A DNA stretch of 64,000 nucleotides from Schistosoma haematobium (GCF_000699445.3 NC_067197.1:26705809-26769808); one strand, 5' to 3'. Numbered from the stretch's first letter, positions 1 through 12,945 are shown. Numbers and translations are program-made. The notes: a model not told the origin generated them from the sequence alone.

Positions 1-379
1 CCTAAATAATATTTTCTAAAACGAATATTTCGCCTTGATAGCTCCTTTTAGAAAATTATAAAAGTAGGGTAACTAAAATATAAGATTTTTTCACATGACA
101 AATGCATTATGGCAGGCCTGATTGATATATGTCGGTAATTATTGCTTTGTTGTTTCGTACTCTCTGTTTTCATTTTACTTCCTCTAGTTGTAGATAATTA
201 TCATTAATTAGTTATGGCACAGGAAATAACCTTAAATACACCATTTATAAATCAACAGGCTTATAAAGTTACAAGTTCTTCGCTGATGCATTGGATTGCT
301 GTAATACATGTGCTACCTAAACAATTACTGAACTAGTAAACTTAAAACAATCTTGAGATGGTGGAGAAGATTTATAGCT
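1..379. other. No feature seen
   Basis: AT-rich, no open frame, tRNA-like head or ribozyme core. Confidence 0.5.
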
Positions 380-479
380 CAGGTGGATGATTTTGATGGA
401 GTTTTGTTCTCTGAGCTGGATGGTTTGGTCGTGGACCTTTCATCGTTTTTCTGAACGACATCATCATCATCACAAACTC

Positions 480-561
480 TCAGTCGTTCTAATATCTTCA
501 TAGGATTGGAAAGCAAATCAAAACCTAAATAACCTGTTTACTTGATGTAATTCTGACAATG
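480..561 (+). repeat. 82-bp direct repeat, copy 1
   Basis: Roughly 94% identical to 925-1006. This copy sits exactly between two inverted PLE terminal repeats, while the second copy lies outside them. Confidence 0.75.
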
Positions 562-565
562 AAGT

Positions 566-609
566 TTGTGCTGATGATGTCGTTCAGAAGAACGATGAAA
601 GCTCCACGA
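566..609 (+). ncRNA. Hammerhead ribozyme, PLE type (family D), intact core
   Basis: Self-cleaving RNA motif. Core CUGAUGA at 571-577; stem II GUCGUUC/GAACGAU (579-585/590-596) capped by AGAA, with one unpaired U at 578; GAAA at 597-600; minimal stem III AGCU; cleavage expected after C604 (CUC); stem I UUGUG/CACGA (566-570/605-609). Hammerheads in Penelope-like terminal repeats are established; activity of this copy is inferred. Confidence 0.6.
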
Positions 610-779
610 CCAAACCATCCAGCTCAGAGAACAAAACTCCATCAAAATTAAAACAATCTTATGTCACATGTTTGTTCTCTACATCTAATGTTACTACTTA
701 TATCAATTTGATCATGCCTGCAAACTGGCGTGAATTCTGCCATCATTATTTTCAGAGTATATTATTCTTAATAATAATA

Positions 780-1006
780 ATAATAATAATAAATCAAGAA
801 AGCTTTACTGTATGGAGATGAAACGTGGAGACCTACTACAAGGGATCGACATGACAAACTCAACAGACGTAAAAAACCTAAGCTACTGCACAACTGAATC
901 GAAAGATCTTGGTTAAAAGAACTCTTAGTCGTTCGAATATCTTCATAGGCTTGGAAAGCAAATCAAAACCTAAATAACCTGTTTACTTGATATAATTCTG
1001 ACAATG
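780..1006 (+). mobile_element. RTE-like LINE scrap followed by copy 2 of the 82-bp repeat
   Basis: Positions 800-920 translate to a decayed piece of the LINE C-terminal motif A-L-L-Y-G-x-E-T-W-R, also seen well preserved at 50.6 and 52.1 kb. It is followed by the 82-bp repeat at 925-1006. A short (ATA)n tract precedes it. Confidence 0.45.
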
Positions 1007-1009
1007 AGA

Positions 1010-1600
1010 ACAATCTCGGGGTTCAATGTTAGTTCAAACAGCAAACATTACAAGTTAGATAATTGAAACATACAATTAGTCATGACTTTTACGCTTTGAA
1101 AACATTTCTTTTGCATATTTCAGAAGCGCTGTAAACAAACTACATCTGGTAATCAAAAATTGAACTGCAAAAGGTTTCTCTTTTCTGTTTTATAGAACAA
1201 AAACATTTAATTAAAGATGCGTTTAGAAAGAAACTGGTATGCTTATCCAATTATAATCAGTTTTTATAGGACCTGATGAAGTGATATTCTTTAATATTAT
1301 ATTGTTGTAACTAATATTTGTTTACGAATACATCTACCTAACAAGAACTATACATGTAGTTTATCTAATCATATAATCTCTTTTCTTTTGTGAATTAACT
1401 ATATATCACCACCAGTAAACAGTTAAAAATCTATTTTTTTCTAAAAGTCACACTAGGTGGCCATTTTGTTTTTACTTTTAAATATCCATCCTAGAAATGT
1501 CCAGAAATTATTGTCTAGAATATTTTTGAAGAAAAACAAACAAAAAATAATGTTTCTTTCGTTTTTCTCCTGATTTACTAATAAACTTTATATTAATTTT
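1010..1600. other. No feature seen
   Basis: AT-rich unique-looking DNA. The same holds for 1740-2570, 3160-3955 and 4155-4960. Confidence 0.5.
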
Positions 1601-1601
1601 C

Positions 1602-1731
1602 AGAAGGGGTTTTGTGGAGATTTTAGTAATTTCAATAGTTGGAGTCATGAGTCAACTGAAGCTAGACCGCTATGGAAAACCTGGAGGCATTGGATGGCCG
1701 TTTCGTCCTATACTAGGACGATTGTAATAGT
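1602..1731 (-). mobile_element. Family B retroposon, 3' part, truncated
   Basis: Minus-strand match to the family B 3' end (from the GAAA side of the ribozyme to the element terminus). It breaks off inside the hammerhead at about 1731, so only the 3' half of the ribozyme is left. Confidence 0.7.
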
Positions 1732-2574
1732 TCAAGTCCCATGTGCGGGATGGTGATATTTATGAAGTGAGATACTTTTACTAATGAACAAAAGAAACTA
1801 AACGAACTATTTAGTAATTGTAAAGATTTTTTACATTAAGAACACTAAAGTTTATTCAACAAATTTGTCATAAGCCAGTAGATGGAAATCAACTCTGTGT
1901 GAGAGTCATTGTAAAGCTTATTCAGTGGATAAAACATAGAGTAAGAACTTTTATAACTCATATGTGGGACTTGATAGTTTGTGAAAGAGATTGTCGAACA
2001 GAAACTGTAATTATACGTTTACGTTTTCTCTAATGAAAGGACTGTTTCACTAACTAAAGGATCAGTTCTTACCTACATTTTTATGATATATGGTTAAAAA
2101 TGAAATGATTTTAGTCAATCCCATGTATCTATGCTTATTTTGTAGTTTATATTGTTAAAACAGATCTTATCAAAATATTAATTTATTTAAAGTTTGACAA
2201 AACCGACTACTTAATGAAAATTTTTCTTTATGTATTTACTTAAAATCATTTACTACTCGTCTCTGTTGTTAACAACCTGAATTCAGTATCAACACTTAAC
2301 TATTCATTGAGTCGAGATTTTAATGTTCGATATTTTTAATGAGTATTCATTACTATTCACTTCAGTGCATACTAAACAAATAAATTTATTTCCAAAGAAA
2401 CTAGCTAGTGTTTTGAAACAACGTATTTGATTGCATTCATTATTTTAGTGATTAATGAAACAATATCAATTACTGTATAGTAGCTCACGTTTTCCGTCAT
2501 TATAATCCACAAAAGTGTATTTAGAAGTCAAAAGTTGTAATCAAATCCCCGTTACCAATCTTTTGATATCATTT

Positions 2575-2756
2575 CACTGATTGACATAAGTCTCTAAAGT
2601 TCTAGTAAAAGACCGTGACTAGTGGAGTCTGAGAATTTATCGAGTAAGAAGCCGAACCCTCATAATGCCAGACGATTATCTTGATATATCATAGATTGTC
2701 TGATTTCAACTATTGAAATTTCTTAAATTTCCACAAAACCCCTTCTGATAATAATC
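2575..2756 (+). mobile_element. Family B retroposon, internally deleted copy
   Basis: Matches the beginning of family B (2575-2625) and its 3' end (2699-2756) but lacks the tRNA-like and ribozyme middle. It abuts the next copy directly, giving a head-to-tail tandem. Confidence 0.55.
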
Positions 2757-2758
2757 AT

Positions 2759-3155
2759 CTGCTCACTAGTGACTGACTTCAAAAGGCATTTCCCGGAGTT
2801 CTAGTGAGCAGCCGTAACCAGTGGAGTTCAATCAGGTCTGTTGTGAGATATCAACTCACTGAAGATAATGGTCTACGGTGACGCAACTTCGTGAATTGGT
2901 TGAAGTTAGACATTAACACCATTCGATGCCGGTCGGCCCAGTGGTCTAGTGGTTAAGTGTCCGTGCACGGGACTGATAGTTTCTGGGTTCGAATCTTGCG
3001 AGGCGGGATCATGGATGCGCACTGATGAGGAGTCTCATACTAGAACGAAACGGCCGTCTAGTCCTTCCAGGTTTTCTATGGTGGTCTAGCTTCAATTGAC
3101 TCATGATTTCAACTATTGAAATTTCTAAAAATCTCCACAAAACCCCTTCTGATAA
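2759..3155 (+). mobile_element. Family B tRNA-headed hammerhead retroposon, near full length
   Basis: Order in the element: about 170 bp of 5' sequence; a tRNA-like segment with an A-box-like block (TGGTCTAGTGG, 2942-2952) and B box (GGTTCGAATC, 2986-2995), suggesting an internal RNA polymerase III promoter; a hammerhead at about 3018-3064; then a roughly 90-bp tail ending in CTTCTGATAAT. The ribozyme carries a C3-to-A change and a weakened stem II, so it is probably dead. Confidence 0.75.
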
Positions 3156-3959
3156 TAATTTATAAATATCTTATTATTATGATTGAACTCGAATTGAAAA
3201 CTTCAATCAGTGAAGTGGGATTGAATACTAAATAAGGTTCTAGTAAGTTAAAAGTATTCTGATGAAGAAAACTCAAGTGACATTACTGAGTTATGATAAT
3301 AAATAGTTTAGCGTTGATTAAAATTATGGATTTAAGTTTTATTTTCCAAATGACCAACTGTTCTATTTATATCGTGTACGCTTAAAATAAAGAAAACTGA
3401 GCTTATTTTAAAAATAAAAATTAATTTTCTCGGTGGATTCTATTTCTACTAGTAAATTAAATGTCGCTAACAAATGATATTTCAGTAGTAAATTAATTTT
3501 AAGGAAAACTAATTATCTACTTACTACATAAAGTTGATATAAATTGACATTAAGTATTAATTCACTCAATACACAATCCTTTTCTTATTTAGTACATTCA
3601 ATCATTTTATTGTATATGATTGTTTTAATTCTGTTTTCGGCGAAAAGAGGACTTTTCGCTGAACTAATCTTTCTTATTTAATGTCTTAATGGGTGTATAC
3701 CGTTTATTTTAATTCTATTTTGTATTATATATCTATCTCTTTTACTGTATGAATAGAATGAGATTAAATAAAGATAAGACATCATGTTATAACGAACATC
3801 AGCTAGTTTTTCAATTATCACTAGACAAAGTGATTTGCAGATAATGAAGTATTTTTGAAATTATCAAGTTGTTGACATGAATCAATTTCATCTTGAGAAT
3901 TAGTGAAATCTGTTTGCTTCTTTTCTTCATAAATTATGAATTAGTTATGTAGAAGATAA

Positions 3960-4150
3960 CTCCGCCTGTAGCTCTTCTAGAGTTACTGCCCAGGTAAAAG
4001 TGGAGGGTTGGGCATGGGGGTTGGCGACCTCATTCCGTAGGAAACTAACTCGCTAAAAAACGCTAACCATCCCAGGATAGGATTGGGTGGAAAATGCTGG
4101 TGAGCGGCCTATGCTCCCTCACGAGGAGTAGCAGGCGTAAGTAAGTAAGC
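3960..4150 (+). mobile_element. RTE-like LINE 3' end with TAAG tail
   Basis: GC-richer insert in AT-rich DNA. Its last 80 bases match the 3' end of the LINE copies at 50.5-52.7 kb (wording around GCTGGTGAGCGGC) and it finishes in GTAAGTAAGTAAG, the short tandem tail typical of this group. No coding capacity remains. Confidence 0.6.
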
Positions 4151-4965
4151 ATGTATAAGATCTATGATTCTACAACTGATTGAAATTATAACTTAACAGG
4201 TGAATAATATTTACAGGTTATTTACTACTCAGTCATTTTCTCAGCGTAAATATGAAGTAATCTTGAATGATCATTACACTAAAAAAACATTTTTAAATGA
4301 CATATTTGCTTATATTTATCAGCGTACAGACTAAGTAAATAGTGTATGATTTTAGACTACTGCTCGATTAGTGAAGCTATTTAGACTTTCTTCATGATAA
4401 CTTTTGATATTGAATAATTTTTTAATCATTTAAAATAAAGTCACAAATAGAAACTTGAATTCATATATCATTCTCATCTAGATGAGGAATTTTATCTAAT
4501 TTACTGTAGAAATTCAGCTCTGCTAGCATAAACTTTTGAATACTATCCTGAAGTCAACCTCAGTAATGCGGTTTGTCCAGAAACCTATTTATCCGTCGTA
4601 GTAAAGGACAATAAATGCTTTTTATTGATATAAAGATATTGATAATTGGTTTACGGTTTTTGTTTTAATTCAAATGTTAACATTTAGTTATAATTGTGAG
4701 ATTTACTTAAGGGTTCATTTTCTAATCATATTCACTGTCTTGATTAGCCAGTGTGGTCAATATCTTGGATGTGGTTTTTAATATTGATATAATCCTTAAA
4801 ATCTGTGAAACGTGGTAGAATTATACGTACATGATATTTCTGTGGACTCGACTTTTGATTGAATAGTGTTACGGTGTATATTTCACCAAATATTCCCATA
4901 GAAAAAACATGGATGGAAGATAAGTCATGAGAAATGTTCAATTGAAGCAATAAAAAGCAATTAGT

Positions 4966-5725
4966 CGTGTTTATAAATTTCAGTGGAACAATGAGAAGAT
5001 GGAGTTGATCTTAAAAAAAATGTGATGAATTTGTGCTATACGTTTCGAACAGTTTGATCATACATATACTTGTGAAGGGCTATAGAGAATTTACCTAGAT
5101 GATTTCAAAATCAACCGGATGTTCCGATAAATGTGAGAAGTAGAAAACCATAATCATCGATGGCAAAGTGTATAACTAAAACAGGGCAAAGAATTGACAT
5201 CAATACAACTTTTAAAACGCATAGATATTGGTAAGGACGAATTCCTAGGTTTATAGAAGCCTTGGATATTAGTAAATTCGAAACCCCTTTATGTGTACAG
5301 AAGCAATTTGTCGTAACCCTTAATTTTCCCTGGTAGTCCTTAAGTCATTTTATGGTTAAGGATAATGCGAAAATTTCCTATTCTTTCCAGACGATACTAA
5401 TATTTTTCTCTCCTTTATTTACAATTGTCGCTTGCATCCTGGAATATCTAATCGACTCTATACGTTTTTCTGATCCAGAGGTTGATTTTAAGATTGTGTA
5501 TGCAATTTGTCCAAATTATTGCTTTGTTTGGTTGAACTTTAATTTAATTGACATTTATTAATCTTCATATAAAGTGTCCTGACAAGTATATGTGTGACCA
5601 GATTGTTGAAAATGTATAGCGCAAATGCATCATATTTTTCAGACCAACACTGTCTTCTTATTGTTCTATTGGAACAATGTGGGTGAAAGAATGACGTTAG
5701 ATAAAAAACATAATAATCGAGTTTT
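4966..5725. mobile_element. Family E (PLE-type) inverted terminal repeat pair with internal remnant
   Basis: The left arm (about 4966-5095) is the reverse complement of the right arm (about 5550-5715). Both match the 3' terminal region of the PLE endonuclease locus at 46.5-46.65 kb and the palindrome at 31.3-31.7 kb. The internal stretch near 5235-5300 resembles decayed sequence downstream of the PLE endonuclease (compare 46730-46800). The arms are diverged, so the copy is old. Confidence 0.5.
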
Positions 5726-5799
5726 ATTTTAACACTAAGGAAACTCGAATTACTGCTCCGTCTACCGGATAATTTGTCAGGTAATATCAATAAGTGTAA

Positions 5800-6634
5800 T
5801 CTTCAGTCCATAACACTTTGAATATTCTATTGATGAAATTGTAATGCAGCCTCTGATTCAAGTGAATTGACATAGTGGTGCAGTGTATTTCATGCACAGT
5901 GATTGAAGGCAATTGTTGGGAGACTTTGATCTTAGGTAATGTGTTAGATCTCACTTATACCAACACACTCCTGAAATACTGATGGAATTAATACTCTATT
6001 CCGAATTCAAAAATGCATCATGTGGTTTGACAGCCGGGGATGTTACATTTTGGTTTTTATGAAGTACTATCTAACTAGAATTTTTATACACTTATCATCC
6101 ATTATTTGATGACCAGTAACACATTGTTTAGTATGATTAGTAAATTATGTAGCTTTAAGAGTATAAATTATTAACAAACTTCCTTAACTGTTTGTAGTGA
6201 TATGAAAAAGAACGGTAACTAAATTATCTTCTGATATAATTTTGATTGCGAATTTATGTTTACATGAACATTTATTAAGTTACTAGTCAGGAACGATGTG
6301 CGTCTACCAGCTACATGAATACCCATTACAGCAGTAGAAACAAGACTATTCTGCATAGATATTTATCCAAGAGCATGAATACATTGACTGCATACCGATC
6401 AATAATGAGTATGAAAACCGCTTTAACATAGATCACAATAAAATATGAACGTTAATTTTAAACAAATAACATAGTTACTCTTATATTCAAAGTATCTCGT
6501 TATACTTCGTTTACAACCAGAACATAATCGGGTATCGAATTGGGTTACCATATACTTGGGAGTATAAAGTAAAACAACAGCATACAAACAGTAAATTTCT
6601 ATAAATCAACAAGATATTTATAGAATAATAAAAT

Positions 6635-6672
<38 letters not shown>

Positions 6673-8800
6673 ATAAAGAGTATTTTGATTTGACTATTGT
6701 AGTAAAGTAATTCCAAAGATTATGATCAAGTATAAACAAAATGTATAAAATATTGAAAAAGAGTAAATTCAATTAACTACAATTTTTTGGTAAGACTATA
6801 AATCTATAGAAGACCTTTGAGCGACGTTAGACTGACCTTGAGAGTGTCCACCTAATAACCAGGACCAAATGAGAGTTATAAACCTATGTGAAGAATCAGA
6901 ATTATGATTTACAATTGATAATTAAGGTTAGAAATTAGATTTAGGCTTTTTATCACAAACTGACATCAACTATAATGCCAAAACTCTACTTATCGTAATG
7001 GATGAGTGAATTTCGCGTCAAAATCCGAGACTTATTATCTTATATCTGATTGGTTCGTGCATAATTTTTTTTTTTATATACATCAACCATTTCAATATTC
7101 TGCTATATAAACAAAGTTTCTTAGTAGAAATAAAGATAAAGCATTAGATTATAGTAAGATAATTTATAGCAAATATTAGATATCAAAACAATGCAATTAA
7201 CTTCAAGTTAATGACAGTAAACAATTAATAATTCTATAGAACAATTTTCTGTATCCATTACAAATGACAATAATAAATAATCATTGATGTTTAATCTGAT
7301 TTATTTAGATTCTTGTTTATTTATTTGTTCAAAAGTAAATAATTCTCAGTCACATCATTCTTACTGATACCGTATTGTTTATCATATAATGATGAGTAAA
7401 TAATATATGATTGATGTAGTTCTTATAAGTTAATTTATTGTTAAGATTCGCCTATGTTTGACCAAATTAGTTAATGTAATTAATAATAGGGAACACGAAT
7501 AAACAATCAAATTTAAATTCTAATGTTATATTAGCTTAGGATTTGACTATGGACAGTTGAAGCCTACTATTATAGGTACATTGGAAATATGTTCATGTGA
7601 ACCAGTCAGATGGTCATTTTTTTATGTCTATATTTTAGATAACCAAATAATAATGAGATTAGTAAAGTAGAAAAAAAGCTTCTATCACATTGTATATTAC
7701 TCTGTAACGAGTTCAACAACTGACAGACACCTTACAGTTATGTGATTCGTATGAATTCAGATCTTAGGTAAACAAGACACAACTAAACAAGAAAATATGT
7801 GGTGTTTTTTCAGATTGATAAACCGGTCGAAATTTTAACTTCATAAACATTCTTTATTATTTTGTGGGTACATTCTATAAGAAACAGAAAGAAATAATTA
7901 ATGTCTATTTCCTAACTTCTACTTTTATCCTTAATTATTTATTTCTTAGTGAATAAACAACTTATAGTAATACTCATTTACTTTAATATCTCATATGTTA
8001 ACAATAAAAACATACAGAATGTTAAATGTAAGTTAGATATACTCGTTAGATTTTATCAACGTTTAAATAAAGCATATAAATGTACTCAAGGAAACCACAA
8101 ATAATGTTTTGAGCCAATCCAATAGTGAAAATTAAGGAATTAGGTGTGGTCACATGAATAACCATCTATTTTTGTTATTTATTAGTTTCACTTATACAGC
8201 AAAGCAATAAAAATTAGACGATGTTTTGAGAAGAGACCACATGCCTCTACCTGAAATTCATTCTGGTTGGCTTAGCAAAAGTTTTACAAGTAATATAAAC
8301 AGTTCTTTCCGAGAACATCTACTTTGAAAGCTAATACAGTAAAAATGAATCGATTTCTCAATAATCTAGTCTAATAGTAGTAACTTGGCAAAGATATTTG
8401 GATCGGAAGTTTTTTTTAACGACAGAAACAATAGATACACATATGGGAAAACTGTGGAATCAATAGCATCCTAATGAAATGATTTTGACTTCCTTTATAT
8501 CTAATCAGATCTCGAGCTCAATAACTCAATAAAAGCTACCTTTAAAAAAAGTAGGCCAATGAGCCTTATGCAAATATTCATTACTATTAATACATCAATA
8601 AGTTATTTCACTGGATATAATTATTTATTCATTATATTCCATTTCAATTTGTATAACTAATTTGTTTACTTTCCTGTATTACTGAATTCATTTTATTTAT
8701 ATTTTGTTAAAGATTAACCATGTGTAATTAGTTTAATTATAAGTCATGCAATTTAATTTCTCCCAAAAACTAGTTGAAGTATACATCGTCTTAATGATTT
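5800..8800. other. Feature-poor AT-rich stretch
   Basis: Only the AT array at 6637. No exon-like frame on either strand. 9190-9985 and 11320-12310 are similar. Confidence 0.5.
6637..6670. repeat. (AT)n microsatellite
   Basis: About 17 uninterrupted AT units. Confidence 0.95.
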
Positions 8801-8805
8801 AATTT

Positions 8806-9175
8806 CAGAATAGGTTTTGTGGAGATTGTAGTAATCCTAATAGTTGAGATCATGGAAAACCTGAAAGCACTAGACGGCCGTTTCGTCCGATTATGAGACT
8901 CCTCAGCATTGCGTATCCACGACCTCGCCTCACGAGATTCGAACCCAGGACCTATCAGTTTCTCGCGTGAACGCTTAACCACTAGACCACTGAGCCGGTA
9001 TCTAATGGTGTTAATGTCAAACTTCAACTAATACAGGTAATTGAGCGACACATTCACCAATGTCATCGGTGAGTTACTATCTCACAACAGACCTGACTGA
9101 ACTCCACTTGTCACTGCATCTCACTAGAACTCCAGGAAATACCTCTTGAAGCCAGTCACTAATGAGTATATGTTG
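8806..9175 (-). mobile_element. Family B hammerhead retroposon, near full length
   Basis: Complete order on the minus strand: 5' segment (9175-9020), tRNA-like head with B box (around 8936-8946), hammerhead (8912-8867), and a tail slightly shortened by a small deletion near 8850. Diverged but co-linear with the other copies. Confidence 0.75.
8867..8912 (-). ncRNA. Hammerhead ribozyme, family B, intact core
   Basis: Core CUGAGGA (8906-8900), stem II GUCU/GGAC, GAAA (8884-8881), palindromic stem III ACGGCCGU, cleavage triplet GUC (8875-8873). Stem I has one mismatch and a G-U pair, so activity may be reduced. Confidence 0.55.
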
Positions 9176-9988
9176 ATTAGTATCAGAAGGCCTATAAAAA
9201 CTTATTCAAATCAGTTTACAATTACAACACTAAATTATTATTCTAAATGGTGAAAAATGTATTAATTGGAAACCGTTTGTTACTAATAAGAATTCTGTTG
9301 GAAAAGATATTGGTTGTATATATGATTTTAGAAAAAGAAATATTTATTTATTCCAAATGGTTTAAACGTTCTGCCTAGTCAATAAATGATAGCTGCACGC
9401 TATTTATTCGTTTATATAAGTCTAAATATCTATCTTTTAATTAATATATCTGAAGTTATTTTTTTTTCTCACAGAATGGAGTTTAAGAAAATCAGGGACT
9501 GATAGACACTGGTCAACTTTCTCGTTCTATATAAAGACAGATAGTTATTAAGTGGGCATCCGTAATTTAAAACAAGATAAAATCGATGACATTTTAGATA
9601 TTTCGACGAATACATATGAAAATCATTCATTGATTTTGGTAAATGGTATTCTTTCGCCAATCATAGCTGTATTTCGAATACAATTTATTGTTTTCTATAG
9701 TTTTGTCATTTGTTGTATATAACATACTAGTTTAAATGTCCCTATACAATATTCAAAAATATACAATTTTTGAGTAAACAGTCGTTTACAATGACTTCGT
9801 TTCAGTTTCCATAGTTTTGAATGCATAATTATTATTCAGATAGCCAAAACAACAAGACGTATATAAATATATAAATTAAGCAATGTCATATTTTAAGATT
9901 GTGTACTTTTGCATCAGTTAAGGATTAAGTATATCTAGGATACGTCATAAAAACAATTACGTAAGAAGTAAGAGTTTATTTTATATAG

Positions 9989-10237
9989 TGTAAGTGTGCA
10001 GTGGCCCAACCGTGGGCCACAGTAAGCAGAAAGAATAAATATACCGCTTTTGGATACATAAGTTCGGTTTTCTAAAGTTTATCCTGATGTCATTCTCTAT
10101 ATAGAGAAGCCCGAATCTTGCTCTTTTAGATAGATTGTTCAGGACTTGATTCAGATAACTTAATTCGGTATAAATCGATCTCTTTGCTCAAAGATATAAA
10201 TAATAATTAGACTTTCGTTAGTTCATAATTTGTTACA
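9989..10237. mobile_element. Possible LTR-like remnant
   Basis: Begins TGTAAG and ends GTTACA, with a GC-rich palindrome (TGGCCCA/TGGGCCA) near the start and an AATAAA at 10034. Flanks do not give an exact target duplication, so this is tentative. Confidence 0.25.
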
Positions 10238-10306
10238 ATATGCAATTCTGACCAGAAAATAAACACTAAATTCTTTTTTCATATCTATTCAGTTTATGGA
10301 TGCTGA

Positions 10307-10308
<2 letters not shown>

Positions 10309-10343
<35 letters not shown>

Positions 10344-10346
10344 TAT
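10309..10346. repeat. (AT)n microsatellite
   Basis: Mostly pure AT repeat with an ACAT interruption near the end. Confidence 0.9.
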
Positions 10347-10744
10347 GTCTTTTTCGACTCTACTTAGTTGTAATATGTCTTCACTTCAAAACATTTATCA
10401 TTTTTATCTTTGGTGACACTGCTTCATCAGGTATGTATTTGATGCTTGACTTTCGATATGATAGCATATTAATAATTCGGGAAACTTAAAATCAGGAAAA
10501 TACAGTTTGTAGTATTTTTTCACATCTGATCGTTAAGACAACAAGTTAATTGCAATATCAGCTTTATAAACACTTTGATGAAATTAGAAAATTAAACTTT
10601 GAAATTTTTATAAACTTTGAGTAACAATCTGGATCAAGAAAATACGACCTATTTGTTTAGATTCAGCAGTAAATTCTGATCAGCCCCTATTGGTAGATAG
10701 TCACAATAGGGCTATTTTGTCATATCATCTGAAATCAATTGATG

Positions 10745-10910
10745 GATCATGGCTGGAAGTGGATGTAACGTTTATTCTGTTTAGGACTAGCCAATTTGAT
10801 GTGCCAGTATCTCAATGTTGATGTACATACTGAAACTTGAACCCAGTACTTTTAACTCCAAAAATCAATGGGTTGTCCGTATTCTGAAATTTACTGCTAG
10901 CTACGGTCCC
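10745..10910 (-). mobile_element. Degenerate Sm-alpha-like (family A) copy
   Basis: Minus-strand alignment to the family A tRNA-like head and ribozyme region (the reversed B box reads TTGAACCCAGTAC). The core is destroyed by substitutions. Confidence 0.45.
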
Positions 10911-10944
10911 TCTATAATATAAATCATTAAAAAGCATTTTGTTT

Positions 10945-11046
10945 CCTTTCTTATTCTATTTATTTCAATTTTCTGCTGGCAGGCATTGTAATTACAAATG
11001 CTGCTACATACTACTTAAATTTGTCAGACTAAGCAGCATGCACCAA
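10945..11046. repeat. Dispersed repeat G, copy 1
   Basis: Shares the block around GCATACTACTTA and a following AGTAGCAYRCACC-like motif with 22440-22520 and 45545-45640. No coding potential; origin unknown. Confidence 0.45.
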
Positions 11047-11074
11047 ACTATTTATCTATCAACACTTTCAGTAT

Positions 11075-11312
11075 AGGGTTGTGGAAATTGTTGATTTTTA
11101 ATCGGGATCATGAGACAATTAATGTTAGACCACCATTGAAAACCTGGAAACACTGGATATGCATTTCTTCTAAGTATGTGACTCTCCAGCAGTATATATA
11201 CATGATCTCATATACGGGACTCGAACCCAGGACCTTCGGTCTCATGCGTGAACGCTTAACCTCTAGATCATTGAGTTGGTATTTAACCGTGTTAATGTCT
11301 GAGGTAACATTT
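11075..11312 (-). mobile_element. Family B retroposon, degenerate
   Basis: Minus strand; the B box is clear (GGGTTCGAGTCC reversed, near 11220-11231) but the ribozyme core is disrupted. An open frame across it is incidental. Confidence 0.6.
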
Positions 11313-12314
11313 TATAAAAAAGTAATTTTTTGAGTTTCACTAATCAAAACACAATGTAAATCAAATGTTACTACTGATATAACTAACGGCACTAATAATA
11401 TGATATGCAATAAGTGTTTATTATATTACATCCATGTATTAGTACATTTATTATATTTCCAATTTAATCAAACAAATAAATCAACTAAGTTCAATGTTAT
11501 AAACGGAATGTTCTTTGATATTCTTCTCTTTTATTTTCCCAAGAAAACAAAAAGTACCTTTTTTATCCATTTGTTTACTTCAGATGGATTACTTTAAATA
11601 AGGAAGTCTAGTATAAATTTATTGGTTTCTATCAATCATTTTTCCTAAATTCTTATCATTATTTTGATTGAATATATCACTATCATAATCAAATTCAAAT
11701 GTATTTCTTTTTGTGTGTATAATTTATCCATTTATTTGTAATGGTTACACAATGAATTTGAATTTTCCCTCCAGTTTAAACAACAACAACAAATAAACAA
11801 TGACGGTAACTATAAACGTTAAGTATTAGTTTACAGTTTGACAAAAACAGAAGAAAAAAAAGGAAAACACATTTATCTTTTTCTTATTATTATTTGTCCG
11901 AGAAAAGACATAAACACATTCTATCCATAAATATTTATTCACATGCTTGGTTAGTTTTCTATAGATAAGATTAGCAATCTGAATATGTATGCTTTGATAT
12001 ATCATAGATTGGGTTTCGGTAGTGAGAAAGATTATTATATTTACTAACTTAATAATGAGCAACATTTATAAGAATATTCTTAGACTGTTATTGCAATGAA
12101 TATGTTTATTATTATTATTATTTTATAGATAACATTCGTTAATAAAAACCTTTGTTTTTATAAATTAAGTATATAAATATTTGGTAGAAATATTCCTTTT
12201 ATAGGGTATGATCTGTGTTGACAGGAAAAAAAACAATTACGGTGAGAAATCCGGAAATTTCAGAGGTCTTGATAGCATAGAGACGTTATTTGTTAAGGCT
12301 GTAAAACGAATAAT

Positions 12315-12945
12315 AGATTACGGGTGATAGTCAGTCAGTCGGTTATAACCTAGGACCAGGCACATATATGCATTGGTCCATGTTGTCATATTTCATTAGC
12401 ACAACAAGATGAGCACCGAATTCATAAAAGTAGTTAATTCAATGGTGGTAATATATTAAAGAAAGATTACATATAAGGATATAGTACAGGAAGAAAGAAT
12501 TAGTTCGCTGAAATAAAGGTAGAAGGCAATTTTAATCTCATAGTTTAAGGGAAGACAGAGAACGTATACACCTACAATATTGTGATCGATTTAAGCCATG
12601 TCACCAAAAGTCTCCAACCATGGGTTGCGATAGTCACGCGGACCCCAACCAAGTAGTCTGCATCCACCAACATGGCTCAGATCAAAAGTTAGTGACTTGA
12701 AGCACTGATGCCACGTTTTAGTTTGGCCGCCCCTAAATTTATTTTGACCATCTCCAACACTGGTCAGCACTGTGCGTCACGGTAATCGGGATCTAGGCAT
12801 ACGTACCACGTGGCCCAACCATCTCAGTCGACGAAGATTCACAACCTCAACAACTAATTTACCATCATCCTCTAATACCTTGCGTCTAACCTAACTATTT
12901 CTTACCCGGCGATCCCAGCAGATGAGAGCAATCCGATCACAGTGA
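12315..12945 (-). mobile_element. Non-LTR retrotransposon 3' region remnant
   Basis: GC-richer block. The minus strand of about 12595-12945 translates, with frameshifts, to a LINE C-terminal pattern (for example L-G-W-G-P-R-D-Y-R-N-P-W-L-E-T). The lower part to about 12315 looks like its 3' untranslated end. Truncated and non-functional. Confidence 0.5.

Larger units (their letters stand above)
380..645 (+). mobile_element. Minimal PLE remnant: inverted pair of ribozyme-bearing terminal repeats
   Basis: A minus-strand copy of the Penelope-like terminal repeat (about 385-475) faces a plus-strand copy (about 561-640), separated by about 85 bp. The same terminal repeat flanks a recognisable PLE endonuclease gene at 21.5-22.2 kb, which fixes its identity. 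The left ribozyme core is broken by a changed C3 and an extra ATG unit; the right one is intact. The 82-bp spacer (480-561) recurs at 925-1006, so it belongs to a repeat rather than to the PLE terminal repeat. Confidence 0.65.

Noticed and set aside
3018..3064. Active family B ribozyme
   Set aside because: The motif is recognisable, but C3 is A and stem II has lost a pair, so I list the element without an active ribozyme.
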